Shown here piece by piece: positions 14,611-19,149 of a stretch of 19,149 nucleotides of DNA; the stretch's first letter is position 1; the number at the start of each line of letters is the position of its first letter. The notes under the pieces were generated by a model, which was given only the letters and a program-made list of their open reading frames with translations, made no database searches and had not been told where the DNA came from. A program made the position numbers and the translations under genes. Origin of the DNA: Deltaproteobacteria bacterium (GTDB lineage: Bacteria > Desulfobacterota_B > Binatia > UBA9968); the NCBI GenBank assembly GCA_005879255.1, contig VBKY01000162.1:1-19149 (forward strand). Reading direction: 5' to 3'.

Positions 14611-14627
14611 TTCTCGCTGTGCGAGAA
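14611..14627. terminator. Hairpin between the two E1 gene pairs
   Basis: A perfect 7-bp stem, TTCTCGC-TGT-GCGAGAA, lies between the end of pair 2 and the start of pair 1 on the minus strand. Read on that strand it is followed by GTCTTTCTC, a weak pyrimidine run, so partial termination or transcript processing between the pairs is possible. Confidence 0.35.
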
Positions 14628-14668
14628 ATGCAAGATTTATCTAACGTCCTTAAACGCGAAACCGTCTT

Positions 14669-15640
14669 CTAAGCCACCGCCGCTCGGACAGCGTCGATGA
14701 TGCGTGATTCGGAGGGACCGATGTACGCTTCAAGCGGTGGGCTATAGGGCACGGGAACGTCCAGAGTCGAGACCCGGCGAATGCGGGTTTTTAGTTTGTC
14801 GAAACCGCTCTCAGCGATGCGCGCGGCGATCTCGGCAGCGACGCCGCAGCTCTGGTGGGTTTCGTCGGCAATGACGACACGATGGGTCTTTTCAATCGAA
14901 GAGATAATCGTCGCCAAGTCGAACGGGACAAGAGTTCGCGGGTCGACGACTTCGACGTCGATGCCTTCTTTGTCCAACTTCGCGGCAGCTTGGAGAGAAA
15001 CCTGGACAGTGTACGAGGTGGCAATCAAAGTGACGTCGCCGCCTGGCCGTTTCACATCGGCGACGCCGAACGGAATCGGCTTATCGGTTTCTGGAACTTC
15101 GCCGCGCGTGTCCAGCAGCCGGGTATGATCGACGAAGATGGTCGGGTTGTCACTGGCGACGGCGGTTTTAAGCAGGCCTTTGACGTCGCGCGGTGAGGAA
15201 GGAATGGCGATTTCCAGTCCGGGGCAATTCCACAGCATCGCTTGCGGGCTGCCGGAATGCTGCGCCGCGCCGCCACCACGTAGGCCGTGAAAGAGATGAA
15301 AGACCACAGGTACTTTGGTTTGACCACCCGACATGGAAAACGCGTTGGCGGCTTCGTTGGCGACTTGCGGCCAGGCTTCGTAGATGAAGCTGCCGGTGCT
15401 GAGATCGACAATAGGCCTGAGTCCTGCCATGGCGGCACCGGTCGCGAGCCCGCAGAAACCCAGCTCGGAGATCGGCGGCGAGATCATGCGGTCGGCATAT
15501 TTATTTCGCAGCTTTTGGTAAACGTGACGATGCGGACTCAAGCTCAGAAAAGTGCCGTTGATTAGATGCACACGCTGGTCCGCCGCCATGATTTCTTCCA
15601 ACGCCTCGAATTTAGCTTCGTAATAAGCAAGTTCCCGCAT
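14669..15640 (-). CDS. Thiamine-diphosphate 2-oxoacid dehydrogenase E1 beta subunit (pair 2), 323 aa
   Basis: A paralogue of the E1 beta of pair 1. E59 in PPISELGF, SGGQTKVPV and H128 in AAQHSG are kept, and the C-terminal domain is complete (VEVVDPRTLVPFDLATI, VVIADETHQSCGVAAEIAARI). I start at ATG 15640, which has GAGG seven bases upstream; a TTG two codons earlier (15646) is less likely. It follows its E1 alpha partner after a 108-bp gap containing interlaced inverted repeats. In the central part it departs from pair 1 (FHLFHGLRGGGAAQHSG instead of VRVQCGISGAMGAHHSQ), suggesting a different substrate. Confidence 0.94.
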   Translation of the reverse strand: MRELAYYEAKFEALEEIMAADQRVHLINGTFLSLSPHRHVYQKLRNKYADRMISPPISELGFCGLATGAAMAGLRPIVDLSTGSFIYEAWPQVANEAANAFSMSGGQTKVPVVFHLFHGLRGGGAAQHSGSPQAMLWNCPGLEIAIPSSPRDVKGLLKTAVASDNPTIFVDHTRLLDTRGEVPETDKPIPFGVADVKRPGGDVTLIATSYTVQVSLQAAAKLDKEGIDVEVVDPRTLVPFDLATIISSIEKTHRVVIADETHQSCGVAAEIAARIAESGFDKLKTRIRRVSTLDVPVPYSPPLEAYIGPSESRIIDAVRAAVA

Positions 15641-15665
15641 AATCAATCCTCAGGCTGCGCAATTC

Positions 15666-15729
15666 GCATAGGGCTGATAGCTTATCGCATATAGTCGGAA
15701 CCATACGCTATAAGCCCTACGCTATATGC
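15666..15729. repeat. Interlaced inverted repeats between E1 alpha and E1 beta of pair 2
   Basis: TAGGGCTGATAG (15669-15680) pairs with CTATAAGCCCTA (15708-15719) with one mismatch. GCATATAG (15688-15695), inside that loop, pairs perfectly with CTATATGC (15722-15729) beyond it. The topology is that of an H-type pseudoknot in RNA, or of a small AT-rich repeat with many mirrored parts. Confidence 0.5.
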
Positions 15730-15748
15730 CAACCTAATCAACATCTAG

Positions 15749-16768
15749 TCAGGCGAAGAAATTTCTTTCGGCCTCTTCCGGTTTTGGATAGGGACTGTTG
15801 ACCGCAAACTCCACCGCCGCGGCAATCTCGACTTTGACTTGGCGCTCGATGCCGGCAATTTCATCTTTGGTCGCTTGATTGGCCGCCACCAATTCACGGA
15901 TAAAGATAAGTAGCGGGTCACAAGATTCGTACCACTTGCGGGCTTTTTCGGGCACGCTGCTGACGTCCCAAGCGAGCGAAGTATCCGTCGGTTGCGGCAC
16001 GGTGGGCCAATTGGTTTCGCTGCCTGGATAGCGAACGGTTTGTGCTTCGACGAATTGCGGTCCCTCGCCGTGGCGAATTTTCTCCGCCGCTTCCAAAATC
16101 GCCGCATGGACAAGGCCCGCGTCCATGCCATCGATCTGCTGCGCCGGAATTTTATAGGCCTTGGGCAAATCCGTCAGAGGATACGCCGCCATCGACGTTG
16201 ACTGCGCCGCGGCAACGGCCCGACCGGCGCCGTACTTGCCGTTGTTCTCACATAGAAACAGCACCGGCAACTTGAAAAGCGATGCCAGGTTAAACGCTTC
16301 AGGCGCGGCGCCTTCTTCCAGTGAACCATCGCCAAAGAGACAGACCGTGATTCGGCCATTTTTCTGCGCCTTCGACGCATACGCGGTTCCCGTCGAGAGC
16401 GGAATGATCCCGGCGACGACGCCCGAGCTATGAAGAAAGCCTAACGACGGCGCGACGGAGTGGAAAGAACCACCCTTTCCCTTATTCAAACCGTCAGCAC
16501 GTCCCAGGATCTCCGCGTAGAGTCGCTTAGGTTCGGCGCCACGGGCAAGCAGGTGGCCATGGTTTCTGTGCGTCGTGAAGAGATAATCATCGGAGCGTAG
16601 ACATGAGATCGCCGGCACGCCGGTTCCTTCTTGGCCGACGTAAAGGTGGTAGTGGCCGCCGAACACGCCTCTGTCGTGGAGCGGTACCAGATTCTCTTCA
16701 AAGTGACGGATGACGAACATCCGCCGGCACAGATCCAACAATGATTCGCGCGGTAGTTTTGGCAACAT
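15749..16768 (-). CDS. Divergent 2-oxoacid dehydrogenase E1 alpha-like subunit (pair 2), 339 aa
   Basis: The thiamine-diphosphate motif is intact (GDG 146-148 to CENN 173-176), as are the front blocks (GGHYHLYVGQEGTGV, TTHRNHGHLLARG, GKGGSFHSVAP, GVVAGIIPLSTG). The loop after FVEAQT, which in E1 alpha subunits reads HRxxGHxxGDxxxYR and holds cofactor-contacting histidines, is here VRYPGSETNWPTVPQ (245-259), without His and without the GD-YR end. The C-terminus is family-like (KWYESCDPLLIFIRELV). I start at ATG 16768; the longer reading to 16900 would add an unlike extension across the divergent promoter region. No Shine-Dalgarno sequence is seen, and the transcript may be nearly leaderless. 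The changed loop suggests another substrate or partner. Confidence 0.9.
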   Translation of the reverse strand: MLPKLPRESLLDLCRRMFVIRHFEENLVPLHDRGVFGGHYHLYVGQEGTGVPAISCLRSDDYLFTTHRNHGHLLARGAEPKRLYAEILGRADGLNKGKGGSFHSVAPSLGFLHSSGVVAGIIPLSTGTAYASKAQKNGRITVCLFGDGSLEEGAAPEAFNLASLFKLPVLFLCENNGKYGAGRAVAAAQSTSMAAYPLTDLPKAYKIPAQQIDGMDAGLVHAAILEAAEKIRHGEGPQFVEAQTVRYPGSETNWPTVPQPTDTSLAWDVSSVPEKARKWYESCDPLLIFIRELVAANQATKDEIAGIERQVKVEIAAAVEFAVNSPYPKPEEAERNFFA

Positions 16769-16799
16769 ATGATTGTGACTTATTGCAAAAGACGGGGGC

Positions 16800-16828
16800 T
16801 TGTCAACGTTCACTGGTCGGATTGACAA
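16800..16828. promoter_or_regulatory. Divergent promoter/operator with mirrored -35-like boxes
   Basis: TTGTCAA (16800-16806) and TTGACAA (16822-16828) form a 7-bp inverted repeat with a 15-base spacer between the divergent E1 and solute-binding genes. Each arm gives a perfect TTGACA -35 hexamer facing its own gene. The -10 matches are only modest (AATAAG on the minus strand at spacing 16). A regulator binding the inverted repeat would control both directions. Confidence 0.4.
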
Positions 16829-16887
16829 CAGTTCAATCACGGGACTAAATGCCAGTAGGAGTGGCATTCGAAGCGGAGGCATTTCAC

Positions 16888-17886
16888 GTGATTTCAACAC
16901 GCTTTTTGCTGGGAATGTTGGTCGCGAGTTTGTTCGTCTCGTCGTCAGTTCTCTTCGCCCAATCCCGTGCGCTCAAAAAGGTCCAAGTGGGTGTTCCTGC
17001 GATCAGCATGGGAAACATCATTATTTACTTTACCAAGGAAGCCAAAATTTACGAAAAGTATGGTCTCGATGTGGATCCGGTCGCGGTGGCGGGCTCCGGC
17101 ATCGCTTCGAAGGCGCTGATCTCAGGCAGCGTGCTGATCTCGCCCATCGCTACGCCAACGGTCATGACCGCGGTACTCGCCGGTTCCGACATGGTGATTT
17201 TGGCGCACACGATGCCCGGTGTGATTCAATCCCTCGTGGTGCGGCCTGACATCAAGCGCAGCGAAGACCTAAAAGGGAAAACCATCGGTGTCACGACATT
17301 CGGGTCCCTGACCGATTTTCTCGTAAAGTATCTTGCCCGACAAAAAGGGCTCAACCCGGAAAAGGATTTCGCCCTCCTTCAGATTGGTACCGATAGCGAT
17401 CGATTTTTAGCATTACAACAGGGAAAAATTCAGGGCGCGACATTATCGCATCCGAACTTCATCTTCGCCCAACGGTCGGGATTTCACGTGTTATGGGATT
17501 TCTTCAAAGAAGTCGACTATCCGTGGAGCGAGATCGCTACGACCCGGACACAGATAAAGCAAGACCGCGACCTGGTGATGCGCTACATGCGCGCCCATTT
17601 GGAAGGCATAGCCCGCTTTAAGCAGGAGCCCGATCTGGCGAAGAAAGTAATCAAGAAGATGCTACGACTGGACGACGATCCGTTAGCGCAGGAGTCTTGG
17701 GAGCTATTTGCGAAACATCGTATCGCCGCGCCCTATCCCAACATCAAGGGCTTGAAGACGAGCTATGAATACGTCGCCGCGACGCGTCCCGACGTATACA
17801 AACACAAACCGGAAGAATTCGTCGACTCGAGCTTTGTCGAAGAGCTCGACAAGAGCGGCTTCATCAAGAAGCTCTACGAGAAATAA
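16888..17886 (+). CDS. ABC-transporter solute-binding protein, NMT1/TauA-SsuA type, 332 aa
   Basis: A periplasmic binding protein of the nitrate/taurine/sulfonate/thiamine-precursor class. GTG 16888 has GGAGG (16875-16879) eight bases upstream and starts directly on a signal peptide (ISTRFLLGMLVASLFVSSSVLFA, then QS). The ATG at 16849 would put 13 extra residues before it and is rejected. The mature protein follows the type II binding fold: VQVGVPAISMGNIIIYFTKEAKIYEKYGLDV, then GSGIASKALISGSV, DLKGKTIGVTTFGSLTDFLVKYLARQKGLNPEKDF and the LQQGKIQGATLSHP hinge region. No permease or ATPase gene is adjacent, common for the many orphan members in such genomes. The LLM monooxygenase follows after 9 bp, so uptake and oxidation of one organic compound is a reasonable inference. 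Confidence 0.92.
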   Translation: MISTRFLLGMLVASLFVSSSVLFAQSRALKKVQVGVPAISMGNIIIYFTKEAKIYEKYGLDVDPVAVAGSGIASKALISGSVLISPIATPTVMTAVLAGSDMVILAHTMPGVIQSLVVRPDIKRSEDLKGKTIGVTTFGSLTDFLVKYLARQKGLNPEKDFALLQIGTDSDRFLALQQGKIQGATLSHPNFIFAQRSGFHVLWDFFKEVDYPWSEIATTRTQIKQDRDLVMRYMRAHLEGIARFKQEPDLAKKVIKKMLRLDDDPLAQESWELFAKHRIAAPYPNIKGLKTSYEYVAATRPDVYKHKPEEFVDSSFVEELDKSGFIKKLYEK

Positions 17887-17895
17887 TTCTTCCCT

Positions 17896-18828
17896 ATGAA
17901 TGTGCGAATCGGGATCGCGCTTGGGCAATGGCCGAGGCGAGAGCTCCAACCCGAAGCGATCCTCGATCTCGTGGATTACTTCGAGGCGCTGGACGTCGAT
18001 TCGCTGTGGGTGAGTGATCGAATTGTGTCCCCTGCTCTGACGCTCGAACCGATCACTTTTCTTTCCTATATCGCCGGGCGGCTACGCAAGATGAAATTCG
18101 GCACCAGCACGTTGGTGCTCCCTACCCGCAATCCAGTCGTTCTCGCCAAAGAACTCGCCACGCTCGACTTTCTCTCCCAGGGGCGATTGTTTCCCGCGTT
18201 CGGATTGGGCGGAGATGATTCAAAAGACCTGTTGGCCGTTGGCGTAAGCAGGAAAGAGCGCGCGCAGCGCGCCGATGAAGCGATCGTTTTAATGCGCCGT
18301 TTCTGGACGGAAGAAAATGTCACCTTCGAAGGAAAATTCTATTCCGTGCAAAATGTCACGATCATGCCGCGCCCGTGGCAGAAAAACGGCCTGCCTATCT
18401 GGATCGGTGGACGCAGCCAAGCGGCGATGCACCGCACGGGGCGGCTGGGCGACGGCTGGCTCGTATCGTCTGTATCGGCGGCCGAAGTGAAAGCCGGGAT
18501 CAAAACTATTCGCGCCTACGCTGCGGACGCTGGTCGAGGAGTGCCGGAAGATCATTACGGCGTGCTTATTCCGTTCTACTTCGCCACGGGCGCCGACAAC
18601 GCTTGGGAGATTGCCGGACGTTCGATCCGCCCGCGGGTCGACTTGCAGTCTACTGAGTTCACTGCGTTTGGCAATCCTGATCAAGTACGAGCAAGAGTCG
18701 AAACGTATATCGCCGCCGGTGCGACCAAGTTCGTCATGCGCCCCTGCGGACCATTCGAAGGGTGGCGCGAGCAAGTTGCTCTACTTGCCAAAGAAGTAAT
18801 TCAGCCGCTGCAGACGCCGACTGATTGA
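17896..18828 (+). CDS. LLM-class flavin-dependent monooxygenase, 310 aa
   Basis: A bacterial luciferase-like TIM-barrel enzyme using reduced FMN or F420. Diagnostic stretches: the N-terminal strand MNVRIGIALG; DSLWVSDRIVSP; the long core KFGTSTLVLPTRNPVVLAKELATLDFLSQGRLFPAFGLGG; the helix RADEAIVLMRRFWTEENVTFEGKFY; and PIWIGGRSQAAMHRTGRLGDGWL with the phosphate-binding turn. The C-terminal block GNPDQVRARVETYIAAGATKFVMRP is also typical. It starts 9 bp after the solute-binding protein stop, so it is co-transcribed; the ribosome binding site is weak. Relatives desulfonate alkanesulfonates or oxidise small organics, or are F420-dependent reductases; the cofactor cannot be fixed here. Confidence 0.93.
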   Translation: MNVRIGIALGQWPRRELQPEAILDLVDYFEALDVDSLWVSDRIVSPALTLEPITFLSYIAGRLRKMKFGTSTLVLPTRNPVVLAKELATLDFLSQGRLFPAFGLGGDDSKDLLAVGVSRKERAQRADEAIVLMRRFWTEENVTFEGKFYSVQNVTIMPRPWQKNGLPIWIGGRSQAAMHRTGRLGDGWLVSSVSAAEVKAGIKTIRAYAADAGRGVPEDHYGVLIPFYFATGADNAWEIAGRSIRPRVDLQSTEFTAFGNPDQVRARVETYIAAGATKFVMRPCGPFEGWREQVALLAKEVIQPLQTPTD

Positions 18829-18889
18829 AGTACCCCCGCAATGCTGGGAGATGTCGCCACCCCTTATTGATAATTTTTTCTCAAGTTGT

Positions 18890-18961
18890 CACCCCCGAAT
18901 GTTTTTGTCGGGGTCCAGTTCCGGTCTCGCCTGGATTCCCGATAGAAGCATGCGGGAATGA
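18890..18961. repeat. Dispersed double-hairpin repeat, interrupted by the intron
   Basis: CCCCGA-ATGTTTTTG-TCGGGG (18893-18913) is followed by TCCAG, then CTGG, and ATTCCCG-(11)-CGGGAAT (18935-18959). Its ends mirror each other (GTCACCCCC and GGGAATGA). This is the layout of an intergenic repeat family I know from Deltaproteobacteria-like genomes (GTCATCCCCGAATG to CGGGAATGAC). The copy stops exactly where the group II intron starts. Confidence 0.65.
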
Positions 18962-19149
18962 GTGCGCCCGTGAGGGCGCCACATTAGCACGGTGAAAGTC
19001 CGTGTCGGAGTATGCCACAACTCCGTAGCCGAAGGTAACTGCGTTGCCCCTAGGCAAGGTGGGGAGCAACCGGAGGCGAACTGTTGGTCCGTAGGATAAC
19101 GAACTCGATTCGGCGGGGAGCTGCGACGAGCCTGCTCATTCATGGCGAA
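18962..19149 (+). mobile_element. 5' end of a group II intron (domain I), continuing beyond the window
   Basis: The intron starts with GTGCG, the group II 5' consensus. It then shows a GCGCCC-GTGA-GGGCGC hairpin with a GNRA loop, the CACGG-TGAAAGT-CCGTG hairpin (18988-19004), and the characteristic domain I run GCCGAAGGTAACTGCGTTGC to GGGGAGCAACCGG, then GTCCGTAGGATAACGAACTC and GGGGAGCTGCGACGAGCC. The 5' boundary is supported by base pairing: IBS1 GAATGA (18956-18961) is perfectly complementary to EBS1 TCATTC (19136-19141). A reverse-transcriptase/maturase frame would lie to the right of the window. Nothing of the catalytic domains V and VI is visible here. Confidence 0.88.

Noticed and set aside
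18881..19143. Minus-strand frames over the repeat and intron
   Set aside because: The region folds as a repeat plus group II intron domain I; the frames have no ribosome binding sites or recognisable product.

Overview
The window has the look of a GC-rich, non-enteric Gram-negative environmental bacterium. It carries an outer-membrane porin, a periplasmic Cu,Zn superoxide dismutase, sigma-54 control, a solute-binding protein next to a luciferase-like monooxygenase, and a Deltaproteobacteria-style dispersed hairpin repeat. I would guess the Desulfobacterota/Binatota neighbourhood, at low confidence and from gene content only; there is no rRNA or tRNA to place it.

Layout. (1) 1-3009, plus strand: an alginate-export-type porin cut by the left edge, a small secreted protein, a hairpin, about 600 bp holding decayed gene remnants, then sodC. 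(2) 3106-7586, minus strand: a gene run read from right to left as ferritin-like diiron protein, NTF2/SnoaL-like protein, FAD-linked oxidase, a 21-residue hydrophobic microprotein, GNAT acetyltransferase, OsmC-like protein and a shortened DsrE-like protein. It starts at a well-formed sigma-54 promoter, with three near-identical palindromes 100-140 bp further upstream. Directly behind these lies the gene of a GAF-PAS-AAA-Fis sigma-54 activator (7797-9749). I consider this regulator plus operon the most interesting system here. It looks like an inducible redox or xenobiotic (possibly aryl-amine) response; that function is inference. (3) 9958-11810: an EamA transporter, a cupin, hairpins, and a tiny C2H2 zinc-finger protein. 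(4) 12091-16768, minus strand: two tandem pairs of thiamine-diphosphate 2-oxoacid dehydrogenase E1 alpha/beta genes without E2 or E3, ending in an amidohydrolase tail fragment. The upstream E1 alpha lacks the usual HRxxGHxxGD loop. (5) 16888-18828, plus strand, divergent: an ABC solute-binding protein and an LLM flavin-dependent monooxygenase, suggesting uptake and oxidation of an organic substrate. (6) 18890-19149: a dispersed hairpin repeat interrupted by the 5' end of a group II intron, whose boundary is supported by a perfect 6-bp IBS1/EBS1 match; the rest of the intron runs off the window.

The window therefore combines an envelope/oxidative-stress region, a sigma-54-controlled oxidoreductase operon, a catabolic E1/LLM region, and several signs of genome decay and mobility (porin, amidohydrolase, DsrE and possible MerR remnants, and the intron).
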